Part shown: positions 35,606 through 45,591 of the stretch, in pieces
How positions within the stretch are numbered: the first letter of the stretch is position 1
Layout: each line of letters begins with the position of its first letter
Source: Pseudophaeobacter sp. EL27
GTDB taxonomy: Bacteria; Pseudomonadota; Alphaproteobacteria; Rhodobacterales; Rhodobacteraceae
NCBI RefSeq assembly: GCF_900313025.1
Contig: NZ_OMPQ01000004.1
Location: 1-64,000 of the forward strand
Length of the DNA stretch: 64,000 bases
Direction of reading: 5' to 3'
The notes under the pieces: generated by a model
Seen by the model: the letters and a program-made list of their open reading frames with translations, nothing else
What the model was told of the DNA's origin: nothing
The model's database searches: none
Translations under genes and position numbers: made by a program

Positions 35606-38600
35606 TCGCTTCTGTTATTCGGGCCTCCGTCGCAAATCGCTTCGTCGTTCTTGCACTTGCGGTCATGATGGGCGTGATCGGTATCTGGGCGGTTCGCGAA
35701 ACCCCCGTAGATGCTATTCCCGACTTGTCGGATGTTCAGGTCATTGTCCGCACGCCTTATGCCGGCCAAGCTCCGCAAGTTGTCGAAGACCAGGTCACCT
35801 ACCCCATCGCCACGGCCATGCTCGCTGTGCCCGGGGCCAGTGATGTTAGAGGCTTTTCATTTTTTGGCGATAGTTACGTCTACGTTGTTTTTGAAGATGG
35901 AACTGACCTCTATTGGGCGCGCACCCGCGTTCTCGAATATCTGGGTCAAATCACAGCGAACCTTCCTGAAGGGGTTTCCCCGCAGCTCGGGCCGGATGCG
36001 ACCGGTGTCGGCTGGATTTACCAATACACACTTATTGACCGCACTGGGTCCCACGACCTGGCCCAGCTGCGAACGTTACAGGACTGGTTTCTGAAGTATG
36101 AGCTGCAAACCGTCGAGGGTGTGTCCGAGGTCGCAACCATCGGCGGGATGGTAAAGCAGTATCAGGTTGTAGTAGACCCGAATAAACTGCGCGCCTTTGA
36201 CATCACCCTACCGCAAATCCGCAGTGCCATTCAAAACGCAAACCGCGAGACTGGTGGTTCTGTGATTGAAATGGGTGAAGCGGAATTCATGGTCCGCTCT
36301 ATAGGCTATGTCGATGAGTTGGCAGACCTAGCTAAAGCACCGCTCATGGTCAATGAACGCGGCGCAGCCGTTACTCTAGGGGACGTGGCAGATATCCGCC
36401 TTGGCCCGGAAATGCGCCGTGGAGTTGGGGAGTTTAACGGCGAAGGAGATGCCGTTGGCGGTGTGGTCATCCTGCGTTGGGGCGGGAACGCCCTGGCCAC
36501 AATCAAGGCGGTTGAGGCGCGTATCGAAGAGTTGCAGGCAAACCTGCCTGAAGGCGTTGAACTTGTCACAACCTACAACCGCGCGGGTGTTATCGAGCGT
36601 GCAATCGAGAATCTTGAAACAAAGCTGGCCGAAGAATTTATCGTTGTCGTTCTGGTCTGTGCAGCCTTCCTGCTGCACATCCGCTCGTCTCTTGTAATCC
36701 TTCTGTCACTGCCTCTTGGCATCTTTGCAGCCTTTATCATCATGAAGCTGCAGGGGGTGAATGCCAACATCATGAGTTTGGGCGGGATTGCTATCGCCAT
36801 CGGCGCGATGGTGGATGCAGCCATCGTCATGATCGAAGCCATGCACCGAAGGCTGGAGAAGGAAAAGCTGACCAACCAGAACCGCTGGCGCATCGTCACT
36901 GAATGCGCGACCGAAGTGGGGCCTGCCCTTTTCTTTTCCCTTGCAATCATCACAGTGAGCTTTTTGCCAGTCTTCGTTCTTGAAAGTCAGGAGGGGCGGC
37001 TCTTTAAGCCTCTGGCATTCACGAAGACCTATGCAATGGCCGCAGCGGCCATTCTCTCGATCACGCTTGTGCCGGTTCTAATGGGGTATTTTGTGCGCGG
37101 CCGGATACTTTCGGAGCACAAGAACCCATTGAACCGTATCGTGATCTGGATCTATCGGCCCTTTCTGGATGCCGCTGTCGCGTGGCCTTGGGCCACAACA
37201 ATGCTGGCAGGTGTGCTTGTGGCTTCGATGTGGTGGCCGCTGCAGAGGATCGGAACCGAGTTCATGCCAGAGCTTAACGAGGGCGACTTTCTCTACATGC
37301 CGACATTGTATCCCGGTGTCTCAATAGGCAAGGCACGCGAAGTGCTGCAGCAATCTGACCGACTGATTGCTACGGTCCCTGAGGTCGCGACGGTGCATGG
37401 CAAGCTTGGGCGCGCCGATACCGCCACGGATCCCGCTCCGCTCACAATGATCGAGACGACGATTCAGTTGAAACCTGAATCCGAATGGCGCGCGGGCATG
37501 ACGATGGAAGGCATACGCGACGAGCTTGACCGCGCTGTACAAATTCCTGGTGTGACAAATGTCTGGATTCAGCCGATTAAGAACCGCATCGATATGCTTG
37601 CTACAGGGATCAAAACGCCCGTCGGTGTCAAAATCTCCGGCGCTGATTTGAGCGTCATCGAGCAGATTGGTGTCGATATCGAACGCGTGGTTGCAAGTAT
37701 CGACGGCACGGCATCAGCCTATGCAGAGCGGCCTGTAGGAGGGCGGTTTGTGGAGATCGACGTCAATCGCGATGCCGCTGCGCGCTATATGATGAGCGTA
37801 CGTGAAGTGCAGGATGTCGTTCAGACTGCCATCGGAGGGATGCAGGTATCGGAATCCGTGGAAGGTCTTGAGCGGTTTCCAATAAACTTGCGCTACCCCC
37901 AGGAATGGCGGAACAGCCCCGAACGCCTGCGCGACCTTCCAGTGGTGACACCATCTGGCGCGCATATCCCCCTTGGCAACCTGGCAGAGATCAAAGTGGT
38001 GGACGGCCCAGGTATGATCCGGTCCGAAAACGCGCGCCGCACAGGTTTTGTCTTCATAGACATCGCGGGGCGTGATTTGGGAAGCTACGTAGTCGAAGCC
38101 CGTCAACTCGTTGCCGATGAGGTGGAACTGCCGCCTGGCTACTCGATCACATGGTCAGGTCAATACGAGTATATTGAGCGCATGCAGGAAAGATTGAAGC
38201 TGGTTGCTCCTGCTACGCTGCTAATAATCACATTGATGCTCTTTCTGGCCTTCAATCGAGTAATCGAGGTTGGGATCATCCTTGCCGCGTTGCCGGTAGC
38301 CCTTGCCGGAGGTGTTTGGTTCCTGTGGTACTTAAACTTCGACATCTCTGTCGCCGTTCTGGTGGGGTTCATTGCTCTTGCCGGTGTCGCAGTTGAAACC
38401 GCGATTGTTATGTTGCTCTATCTCAATCTCGCTTGGGAAAAACGAAAAAACCTTGCGGTTGAATCACGTCGAAAATTGACAATCTATGATGTAGAAGAGG
38501 TGGTCTTCGAAGGCGCACTTCTACGAGTACGCCCCAAAGTGATGACGGTAGCCACCATCTTCGCAGGTCTAATTCCGATCATGTACGGCCAAGGCACTGG

Positions 38601-38781
38601 TTCGGAAATCATGCAGCGCATTGCAGCCCCGATGGTAGGCGGGATGGCCACTGCCACGCTGCTAACTCTTTTCGTCATTCCATCAATCTTCGTGATCTGG
38701 AAACGCATGGCCCTTACCCGGGTCAACCGCGCCCTTCTGCAAGGGGATGGCCAAGAGATCGCGCCAGTACCGGCAGAATAA
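35602..38781 (+). CDS. cusA: CusA-type RND heavy-metal efflux pump
   Basis: 1059 residues, full length for the family. Twelve membrane helices in the RND layout (1 + 5, then 1 + 5). DAIPDLSDVQVIV near the N-terminus, GAMVDAAIVMIEAMHRRLE with the relay Asp in TM4, and FMPELNEGDFLYMP at the second periplasmic loop are typical CzcA/CusA blocks. It overlaps cusB by 4 bp (ATGA). It exports Cu(I) or Ag(I) from periplasm to outside using the proton gradient. Confidence 0.96.
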   Translation: MIASVIRASVANRFVVLALAVMMGVIGIWAVRETPVDAIPDLSDVQVIVRTPYAGQAPQVVEDQVTYPIATAMLAVPGASDVRGFSFFGDSYVYVVFEDGTDLYWARTRVLEYLGQITANLPEGVSPQLGPDATGVGWIYQYTLIDRTGSHDLAQLRTLQDWFLKYELQTVEGVSEVATIGGMVKQYQVVVDPNKLRAFDITLPQIRSAIQNANRETGGSVIEMGEAEFMVRSIGYVDELADLAKAPLMVNERGAAVTLGDVADIRLGPEMRRGVGEFNGEGDAVGGVVILRWGGNALATIKAVEARIEELQANLPEGVELVTTYNRAGVIERAIENLETKLAEEFIVVVLVCAAFLLHIRSSLVILLSLPLGIFAAFIIMKLQGVNANIMSLGGIAIAIGAMVDAAIVMIEAMHRRLEKEKLTNQNRWRIVTECATEVGPALFFSLAIITVSFLPVFVLESQEGRLFKPLAFTKTYAMAAAAILSITLVPVLMGYFVRGRILSEHKNPLNRIVIWIYRPFLDAAVAWPWATTMLAGVLVASMWWPLQRIGTEFMPELNEGDFLYMPTLYPGVSIGKAREVLQQSDRLIATVPEVATVHGKLGRADTATDPAPLTMIETTIQLKPESEWRAGMTMEGIRDELDRAVQIPGVTNVWIQPIKNRIDMLATGIKTPVGVKISGADLSVIEQIGVDIERVVASIDGTASAYAERPVGGRFVEIDVNRDAAARYMMSVREVQDVVQTAIGGMQVSESVEGLERFPINLRYPQEWRNSPERLRDLPVVTPSGAHIPLGNLAEIKVVDGPGMIRSENARRTGFVFIDIAGRDLGSYVVEARQLVADEVELPPGYSITWSGQYEYIERMQERLKLVAPATLLIITLMLFLAFNRVIEVGIILAALPVALAGGVWFLWYLNFDISVAVLVGFIALAGVAVETAIVMLLYLNLAWEKRKNLAVESRRKLTIYDVEEVVFEGALLRVRPKVMTVATIFAGLIPIMYGQGTGSEIMQRIAAPMVGGMATATLLTLFVIPSIFVIWKRMALTRVNRALLQGDGQEIAPVPAE

Positions 38782-38816
38782 ACTGAAACGTAAAACTAAC
38801 CTAAAAGGACAATCCA

Positions 38817-39161
38817 ATGAAAATGTTATCAGCCTTTTTGGCTACCTCGCTTTTGGCTACCCCGATCGCTTTCGCTGACACAAATCATAGCGCAATGGGT
38901 CATTCCAATATGGGCATGACCGACGCGCAAATGGAAGCTGCAGTTCATGCAAAAGCAACCATCAATTCGATTGGCGAAAATTCCGCAAACGTCAGTCACG
39001 AACCGATCCCAGAAGTCGGTTGGCCTGCCATGACAATGGATCTCACACTGGCCCCAGGTTTCAAAACGATGGATGGTGTATCAGAGGGAGATTCAGTCAC
39101 TTTGATGCTGGTCAAGAACGACAACGGGATGTTCGAGATCGGTGCTATAATGCCTGAATAG
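38817..39161 (+). CDS. cusF: CusF periplasmic copper chaperone
   Basis: 114 residues with a signal peptide and a Met/His linker. One CusF domain with all ligands: H61, W69, M72, M74 in SHEPIPEVGWPAMTMD. It resembles domain 2 of the upstream CusB most closely (SHEPIPELGWPAMQMD), suggesting duplication. It follows cusA by 35 bp and delivers copper to CusB. Confidence 0.92.
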   Translation: MKMLSAFLATSLLATPIAFADTNHSAMGHSNMGMTDAQMEAAVHAKATINSIGENSANVSHEPIPEVGWPAMTMDLTLAPGFKTMDGVSEGDSVTLMLVKNDNGMFEIGAIMPE

Positions 39162-39199
39162 GAAAACACGCGAGTGGCAGGCAACATCTTCTCTGCCAC

Positions 39200-39523
39200 T
39201 TAGCTGAACTTGGGCCCATCCATCAGACCGAAAGGCCCATCCCTGGCTCCATTGATCAGCATGCGAACTAATGGTTCTTTGTTCTTGACAACTTCCCTGG
39301 CTTCATCACAAACGATGGGGTTTTCCTTAGACGCCTGCGACCAGATAACAACTGCGCCAGCGCAGTCTTCACTCGGAATCAAGTCTGCAAGCTCGGTATG
39401 CCAGTCTATTTTACTGTCGTCATCTGCAAGCCAAGGAGAAAAGCCGGTAGCTTTGACCTCTTCAGAAACATTTCTTGCAGGTTCCAAGTCAGTTGAATCG
39501 TAGAAAACGAGAAATTTTTTCAT
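39200..39523 (-). CDS. Stand-alone TIR-domain protein
   Basis: 107 residues from ATG 39523. The TIR pattern is visible: KKFLVFYDSTDLEPARNVSE (strand A and helix), WLADDDSKIDWHTELADLI, VVIWSQASKENPIVCDEA. The acidic residues in SKENPIVCDEA sit where NADase TIR domains carry their catalytic Glu. The protein ends soon after the last strand and has no effector or sensor partner domain, so it is either a small TIR protein or a truncated remnant. It converges on cusF and lies at the edge of the gene-poor stretch before tnsA. TIR proteins act in several anti-phage systems; a role here is unproven. Confidence 0.65.
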   Translation of the reverse strand: MKKFLVFYDSTDLEPARNVSEEVKATGFSPWLADDDSKIDWHTELADLIPSEDCAGAVVIWSQASKENPIVCDEAREVVKNKEPLVRMLINGARDGPFGLMDGPKFS

Positions 39524-39950
39524 CTGTTGCTCTGTCGAGAGTCGAAGCAAAATAGTAAATGGCGACAATGAGGAAATTTCTATACGTGTTTTTGAAATCT
39601 GCAAACCACTCCTGGGTGTTTCCAATCCTTTTTACAAGGGGGGAACGGCCTCCTTAAAACAGTCGACGTAACGCCCCCGCCCTCCCTGTGCCGATGAGAC
39701 TTCGCTTACATGCCGGGCATCCGTTTTGAGGAAGCAGTATCTAACCTCAACTTCAGCGACAACTTTTGGCCGCTCGTTAAATATCAAATCCCTTGGCTGG
39801 ACCACTTTGCAATGATCGAAACCACTGCAAAGCTGCTGACAACCTAGATAGGTTAGCGCCCACCCGTTTTTGCGCTCGCCGCGCGAGCGACTTCGTCCTC
39901 ATCCCGCGCAACCGACTTTCGCCCAATAATGATGCTGCACCCAAGCGCCA

Positions 39951-39973
39951 ATGGCTGGTTTAGGGAAGCTGCA
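39951..39973 (+). repeat. Dispersed repeat C
   Basis: ATGGCTGGTTTAGGGAAGCT differs by two bases from 59601-59620 (TTGGTGAAGC form). A reverse copy is at 61914-61932. Confidence 0.65.
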
Positions 39974-40472
39974 TCGCGGCATTTGGTGGATCGATGTAGG
40001 GCGACTCTGGGCCGTGAGCAACGATACTCGCGCAATTTCTATGAGCGTGCCATGGGGCTCCAAAAGTCTGGGTATCGCGTTTCTGGGAATTCCTGAACTC
40101 GGGGGAATTTATTGTAATGTTGCGACTTTACAACTTTCAAGCTGCGACTCCTGCACTGTTTCACCGCAGCCCCAAGGCAGCTCAAATCGAAACCGCCATA
40201 CTTTACTTAATGGTGTACGACCTGGAGAGACGGAAGGCACGGCACTTCGCAGGGATGCGAATTTGCTCAGTTTGAGATGTCGTTTCTAGGCTTTTCAAAC
40301 TTTCGCCGACTTCAGCGAATCAGTGTAGATCCCAAGCCAATTTTCGCTTCACGGGCCAACCTGAGAGGCGAAATTCAGAAAGATCCGACAAGAAATTTTC
40401 TCCAGAAGAGACCGCAGGAATCCTTGCGGCTGGTTCCATCTATCCTTGCATCTATTCTTGGAAATGAGTGCC

Positions 40473-40502
40473 TCAAGTGATTAGGCAAGCCTAATCACTT
40501 GA
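40473..40502. repeat. Perfect 30-nt inverted repeat
   Basis: TCAAGTGATTAGGC, AA, then the exact reverse complement. A 14-bp stem without a following T tract, so not a standard terminator. It may be an operator or a remnant recombination site, about 890 bp before tnsA. Confidence 0.75.
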
Positions 40503-41391
40503 CCCGTCAAAATTTCCGATATGGTGAATTCAAGGATAAATCAACGTTATCATATGGTTGTTGACTCGAAGCGTGATGCTTTGGCACTATCGATGTAGCG
40601 AAATTGTGTCGGTCATTCGGCTCAATGGATGCACGCCGAAGACGGGAAGGGGGTGTCGGTGAAACGATGGAAGGCTGTGAAATTCGAGGGCTTCATTGGC
40701 CTCCGAATTCAAACACAAAGACCGTGTTTTAGTCACGGCTCAAAGCTGACGAACCGGACTTCGCCCACCAAAAGGCGAGGCGGTGAGTACGGAGGCTGAA
40801 CCAGGGCTAAGGCGCGCTTTCGGTCACTCTTTGAGAGGGGGCCAAAGGGCACCATACTCGCAACTGCTTGGAAGGGAGTTTAGATGATCACAAACACATG
40901 TGGGGCGGCTTTGTCTAATTGATGAACCCTCTACTTCCACCGCAAGATGCGGCCCGCAAAAGAAAAATCTTATTCTACTCTTGTGGTTCCGTTCGATTTG
41001 AGGTCTTTTGCGGCCATGTCAAATACCCAAGCTCATATTTTCGTAAGCGAAATACGAACAGCCTGATTATCGCTCTTGCGGTGTCTCATGCGCGTATTGA
41101 CATGTCATCAATATAATCAACATTGAGTCACCTGTGTTCGTCTCGGATATATGTAGGCTTCTCTGCTATGATCTCCAACAATTCCATTTCTTCGACTGAT
41201 CCTGGGCATCTGATCTCTATCAGCCCAGTCAGCACTCCAATGGTTGTTCTCTCGTTCCATGACCTCATTCGAATAGCTGCCTGACTTGGGCGGCTAAGCC
41301 GCTTGTTTGCACAACTCTCAAATCATTGGCGAAGATTACGCGAAAGCCTTCAGGGCTCGTGCTTCGCCTCGTGTAAAGAACGGAAAATCCA

Positions 41392-42138
41392 ATGACTAAT
41401 GACGTCATCGACAACGATATTTGGAACTATTCGACAGTAAAACTGCCCAAGGCCCCGCCGGTAAAAATCGGAGACCTCCATGGGGTGCTACCTTTTGACG
41501 GTGTGCGCAACCCTGGGTCTCGTAGTGCAACATCGCATACTGTGTGGCTTACGTACAAAACTCCTGCAAACAGTTGGAAACCCAAGGTTGGAATTTGTGA
41601 GAGTGCAGCGGAAGCCGCCGTCGCTCTAGAGGCGCTAATGTCGCCCGACACCAATGACATCCGATTTCAGCCACACACGGTTGAGTTCCAACTGGATGGC
41701 AAGCGGCGCAGATATACCCATGACCTGCTCGTGGTTTCCAAAAGTGGCCATAGACGCCTCGTTTTCGTGCGAAATGAGGAAAGTCTCTCTAAGCCAAAAA
41801 CTTGGCGCGAAATTGCTGCCATTGGAAAGGCCACTCCTCCAGAAGCCGCCAACGACATGATTGTTGTCAGTGCTGGTGACTATTCCCGGCAGCGCCGTGA
41901 TAACCTTTTCCGCATGCACCGATTGCTTCAGGAAAGTGATCACGAAGCGGACACTCTGGTCCTTTCTACGGCCAGAAACCTGAAGACGCTTTGGCAGATG
42001 AAGGATCTTTTTCCACATGTGCCATTGGCACAAGATCGGGTCTTCCGGGCCTGTCTTCGCCTGATTGCGCGTAAGGAATTGATTGCAAACTTGGACAATG
42101 TGATCCTAGAAACCACTCGCGTTGAGGTCGCAGCATGA
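41392..42138 (+). CDS. tnsA: TnsA-like endonuclease, with changed active-site residues
   Basis: 248 residues. The TnsA nuclease-like domain has the first acidic residue in ESAAEAA (E74) and the Asp in YTHDLLV (D111). At the place of the usual Q/E-x-K motif it reads F125-V-R127, so the metal-site Gln and the catalytic Lys are not conserved. TnsA cuts the 5' ends of the transposon so that it leaves the donor by cut-and-paste. If this copy is inactive the element would move by replicative cointegrate formation. It overlaps tnsB by 4 bp. Confidence 0.8.
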   Translation: MTNDVIDNDIWNYSTVKLPKAPPVKIGDLHGVLPFDGVRNPGSRSATSHTVWLTYKTPANSWKPKVGICESAAEAAVALEALMSPDTNDIRFQPHTVEFQLDGKRRRYTHDLLVVSKSGHRRLVFVRNEESLSKPKTWREIAAIGKATPPEAANDMIVVSAGDYSRQRRDNLFRMHRLLQESDHEADTLVLSTARNLKTLWQMKDLFPHVPLAQDRVFRACLRLIARKELIANLDNVILETTRVEVAA

Positions 42139-44456
42139 CCTTTGTTCCTCGATACAATTTTTCAACCGGAACTAAAATCACACTCCACGGACAGGAAATG
42201 GCAATTCGGGAAAGAAACTCGGATGGCTATGAGGTCGCGAACGTCGAAACGGGAGAAATCGGAACGATTGAGTTTTCGCAGTTTGTCGAGAACTTGAAAT
42301 CACCAGGAATGCAAATTGAACGATCTGCAATGTTATCTACCGGCGCATGCGAACTGCGCCTTGGTAGTATGCGGACGGCTGAACAGCTCTCAAAACCTCA
42401 ACAAGAGCTCGGAGAGTTCAATCATGCGGTTTGTTGCGGTGCTTTGGTACTGAAAGACAAGTTACGCAATGAGCAATCCAACCCAGATCTGCGGCTGACC
42501 GAAACGATCCTCAATCAAAAGGAGAGCAGAGAGGTCATTTCCCAAGTAACGGGAGCTTTTCTTGGGAAAAAGGTGAGCAGCTCAAGTACTCGGGGAGGCC
42601 GCAATAATGAATTGATCCTCTACAAAGGGCGTACAATTCTGAAGTACTTGAAAGTGTACCAGAATGTGCCGCCTGAAGATGACGTAATTGCGGCCCTCGC
42701 TACTCTTGACCATCTCAAGGGAAATAGAACTCAAAGAGTTTCTTACAGGCTAAAGGAGCTTATGACCGAGGCATGGGAAGAGATCGGCTTCGATCTAAAG
42801 GCGACATCCGTTTCGAACGTCTACAACCACTTTTGCATGTTGGTTCGCGAAGAAAACATGGTTCGAAAACGGAACGGTTTGCGGCTTCACATCACGCCTT
42901 CTCAGAAGACACTCGCTGCGCACCGAGACTTCTTGCTCAATCCTACTGAATACTTGGTGGCGACAAAGGGAGAACGCTATGGGCGGAACAAAAGAGGGCG
43001 CGGCAGTACAGATTGTCGTGCGTTGATCCCAGGTGAACTTGTTGAGATTGATGAGTGTCGCCTGTCGCTGATCACGTCTGCCAAAGCGTGTGGATATTGG
43101 GAGAAGCTGTCAAGTGAGGACCAGAAGACACTCGAAAAAATGGACGGTGAAAACCGATCGCGACTTACCCTTTTAGTCATGATTGACGTGGCAACACGCA
43201 TGCCACTCGCATGGGTTCTTAGCGAGAACCCAGGAACTGAAGCGACAATGCAACTGTTCCGGATGGCGACCCGAGACAAGACGAAGGAGAAAATCAAATA
43301 TGGAGCTCTTGGCGATCCGGTCCCTGCTATTGGGCTGTGGTCTGTCAGATCTGACAATGGGACGGGACTTCGCAATTCAACCGCGATTGGCAGAGTTATT
43401 GGGGTTGGTGGGTCATTCACTGCAGTCAGAACTTATGCTTCAGCGGACAAGCCCTATGTCGAACGTTTCTTTGGGACAACAGAATCGACCCTAATCAAAC
43501 TGATCCATGGATACACAGGTCGGAAAGCGAATGAGCTTCCAGGCTATGACGCGAAGGCCAACGGGGTTCTCAACATTGATGAACTCTACGGCATCATTAC
43601 ACGCTTCTTTATCGACGAATACCCATCTATGCGACACATGGGGGTCGGAATGGGAGGTCGACGTCCAGCAGAGGTTTTAAAGGAGCTGAATCAGACCCGT
43701 GGCCTAACCAGTCCGCTGGATGAAGATCTGCGTAGAATTCATCTTGGTTGGAAACGCGAAGTAACGCCGAACGATGAAGGGGTTCGGGTGTTTTCGGGCC
43801 TTTGTTACAGCTCGCCTGCCTTTCAAAAAGCGATTGATGACAGGTCAGTGGGTAAAATCTCCGTTTTTGTAGATCCTGACAATGTGAATGAGGCAACCGC
43901 GGTCATTCCTGGGGACCCAGAAAACTATAGACTTCAGCTTCAAGTAACTGCCTATGCAGATATGACAATTCCCGAAGTTCTTGAGCTGACAGAAGCCTTT
44001 CGGTACGAGGAGCCGGAAGTAACGGAAATCCATGAAGACCGCCTCGCTTCCACGCGCCGTGAGCGCTCTGACCTTCTAAGACAGATTGGCGTCGAGCGGA
44101 ATCTGCCCCGGAGTTACTCAACCGTTGAAGAATGTATCGCTAAAGCACGTTCCGTGTTTGGTGGCGCACGCATTGTTCGCTCATCGGGTGAGATGAGAAC
44201 TGTACCTCCTGGAGAAATCAATTCCCGCGTTGACGGCCCAGGGCTTGTTTCCATTGGTGGAGATACGCCTGCTACCTGCTGCCACACGCCAGAACCGGTG
44301 GATGTCTCGAGAAAATCTGAGGCTGTTCTGTCCGATGAGGGAGGTGCGAAAGGAAGTGCTGACCCTTCAGAATCTGACCAAGGTTCAAATTCCAAGACAA
44401 TTCAATCCAACCAACAGCCTCTTGGTAGGCCAACAAAGAAAGGGATTTTCAAATGA
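42135..44456 (+). CDS. tnsB: TnsB-like DDE transposase
   Basis: 773 residues, rve/Mu-type core. The catalytic triad is D306 (VEIDECR), D407 (RSDNG) and E443 (PYVERFFG), giving the classic D-35-E spacing. N-terminal DNA-binding domains and a C-terminal part that contacts TnsC (Mu-C barrel, then a polar tail) surround it. It cuts the 3' ends and joins them to the target. It should bind the GCATAAGTRTGC-type sites at both ends of the element. It overlaps tnsA and tnsC by 4 bp each (ATGA). Confidence 0.95.
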   Translation: MTFVPRYNFSTGTKITLHGQEMAIRERNSDGYEVANVETGEIGTIEFSQFVENLKSPGMQIERSAMLSTGACELRLGSMRTAEQLSKPQQELGEFNHAVCCGALVLKDKLRNEQSNPDLRLTETILNQKESREVISQVTGAFLGKKVSSSSTRGGRNNELILYKGRTILKYLKVYQNVPPEDDVIAALATLDHLKGNRTQRVSYRLKELMTEAWEEIGFDLKATSVSNVYNHFCMLVREENMVRKRNGLRLHITPSQKTLAAHRDFLLNPTEYLVATKGERYGRNKRGRGSTDCRALIPGELVEIDECRLSLITSAKACGYWEKLSSEDQKTLEKMDGENRSRLTLLVMIDVATRMPLAWVLSENPGTEATMQLFRMATRDKTKEKIKYGALGDPVPAIGLWSVRSDNGTGLRNSTAIGRVIGVGGSFTAVRTYASADKPYVERFFGTTESTLIKLIHGYTGRKANELPGYDAKANGVLNIDELYGIITRFFIDEYPSMRHMGVGMGGRRPAEVLKELNQTRGLTSPLDEDLRRIHLGWKREVTPNDEGVRVFSGLCYSSPAFQKAIDDRSVGKISVFVDPDNVNEATAVIPGDPENYRLQLQVTAYADMTIPEVLELTEAFRYEEPEVTEIHEDRLASTRRERSDLLRQIGVERNLPRSYSTVEECIAKARSVFGGARIVRSSGEMRTVPPGEINSRVDGPGLVSIGGDTPATCCHTPEPVDVSRKSEAVLSDEGGAKGSADPSESDQGSNSKTIQSNQQPLGRPTKKGIFK

Positions 44457-45397
44457 ACTTCGTGAACCTGGAGAGAGTCAAGATTTCTAAACAACTCAAG
44501 GCGGCCCACTTGGACCTCCCTAGAGCAGGGAAATTGCGGGGCGCGTTTCAAAAATGTGTGGAAGAGTATTATCTTGGTCAAGAATTTCCCGAACTGGAGG
44601 TGCGTGGACTAGTTGTCACAGGTCAATCCAGAGTCGGGAAAACACGTGAGTTGAATAAGCTGATTTCTGATTTCAATGACAGCGAAACTCCTATGCCAGA
44701 TGGACGTCCGGGCAAAATCGTGAGCTGTTTGCTTTCTGGACGTGTCACATTCAAAGACCTCGGGCTGAAGACACTGACTGCGCTTGGATATCCGCTGAAG
44801 GGAGCCAGTCGCACTCAGGAATACATTTGGGAACGCGTTCTTGATCAAGCTTCCAGGCAAGGAGTCATTGGAATTCACTATGATGAATGTCAGCACGTGT
44901 TTTCTGAAGGTGCGAAGTCAAACCGTGTATTCTTGGATAGTTTCAAGTCGATGATGAAGGAAACTCGCTGGCCCTTGATGATGATTTTGTCCGGCGTCCC
45001 GTCGTTGGCAACATACGTCAAATCCTACGAGCAGCTCGACAACTTGCTCGACCCAGTTCACTTCAACGAGATCAAACTGTCTCGCGACAAAGATCAACTC
45101 GTCATGCTTTTGTTTGCTTTCGCCGACAGAGTAGATGTTGATATCGAAAAACTTGTTACCCCAGATTTTCTAGCTCGTCTTGATCATGCCTGCTCGCATC
45201 GATGGGGCCTTGTTATTGAGCTGCTGATCAAGACGCTGGTGGAGGCAAAATTCAAAAATAGAACCGAGTTGAAAGTGAAGGATTTTGCAGAACAGTTCGC
45301 GGCAAGAACCGGAACTCCAAAGGCATATTCTCCATTTATTGCGCCGGACTTCTTGGAAGCGTTTGATCCAAAGAAATTGTATGACTTGCATGGCTAA
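44453..45397 (+). CDS. tnsC: TnsC-like AAA+ regulator of transposition
   Basis: 314 residues. Walker A G57-QSRVGK-T64, Walker B with D145-E146 in IHYDECQHV, sensor 1 in MMILSGVPSL. TnsC links the target selector (TniQ/TnsD) to TnsB. The size matches TniB-like and short TnsC proteins. It is the last gene of the operon and is followed by a terminator at 45435. Confidence 0.93.
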   Translation: MNFVNLERVKISKQLKAAHLDLPRAGKLRGAFQKCVEEYYLGQEFPELEVRGLVVTGQSRVGKTRELNKLISDFNDSETPMPDGRPGKIVSCLLSGRVTFKDLGLKTLTALGYPLKGASRTQEYIWERVLDQASRQGVIGIHYDECQHVFSEGAKSNRVFLDSFKSMMKETRWPLMMILSGVPSLATYVKSYEQLDNLLDPVHFNEIKLSRDKDQLVMLLFAFADRVDVDIEKLVTPDFLARLDHACSHRWGLVIELLIKTLVEAKFKNRTELKVKDFAEQFAARTGTPKAYSPFIAPDFLEAFDPKKLYDLHG

Positions 45398-45434
45398 CTG
45401 ATACGCTCAACGAAGATCTCGCGTAAGTGGAAAC

Positions 45435-45463
45435 GGCTCACCTTTTTGGTGGGCCTTTTCTTT
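45435..45463 (+). terminator. Intrinsic terminator of tnsABC
   Basis: GGCTCACC-TTTTT-GGTGGGCC stem (7 of 8 pairs) followed by TTTTCTTT, 37 bp after the tnsC stop. Confidence 0.8.
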
Positions 45464-45475
45464 GAAGAGAGCTGT

Positions 45476-45508
45476 GCACGCTTATGCTTCCAACGCGCAT
45501 GCTTATGC
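45476..45508 (+). repeat. Two TnsB-type sites near the right end
   Basis: GCACGCTTATGC (45476-45487) and GCATGCTTATGC (45497-45508), direct repeats 21 bp apart. A third site, GCATACTTATGC, lies at the terminus (45592-45603). Confidence 0.7.
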
Positions 45509-45591
45509 TATCGCCAAAATTCAACCCAGATTCAAACATTTGAAATCATTCATTTATTCTGGGCGTTGAGAGATTTCACCAAGTGATTCCC

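Larger units (their letters stand above)
39524..41391. other. 1.87-kb stretch without a recognised gene
   Basis: The largest non-coding stretch in the window, between the TIR gene and tnsA. Frames of 60-112 codons occur on both strands but lack ribosome sites and recognisable features. It contains a copy of a dispersed repeat (39951-39973) and a perfect palindrome (40473-40502). The tnsABC promoter should lie at its right end. A folded RNA between 40600 and 40870 cannot be excluded; I see no known RNA family there. Confidence 0.45.

Noticed and set aside
40473-40502. Palindrome as intrinsic terminator
   Set aside because: No T tract on either side and no gene ends close to it.
40629-40800. 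Small basic frame of about 55 codons, or a folded RNA, in the gap before tnsA
   Set aside because: No clear ribosome site and no match to an RNA family that I know; kept only as part of the gap description.
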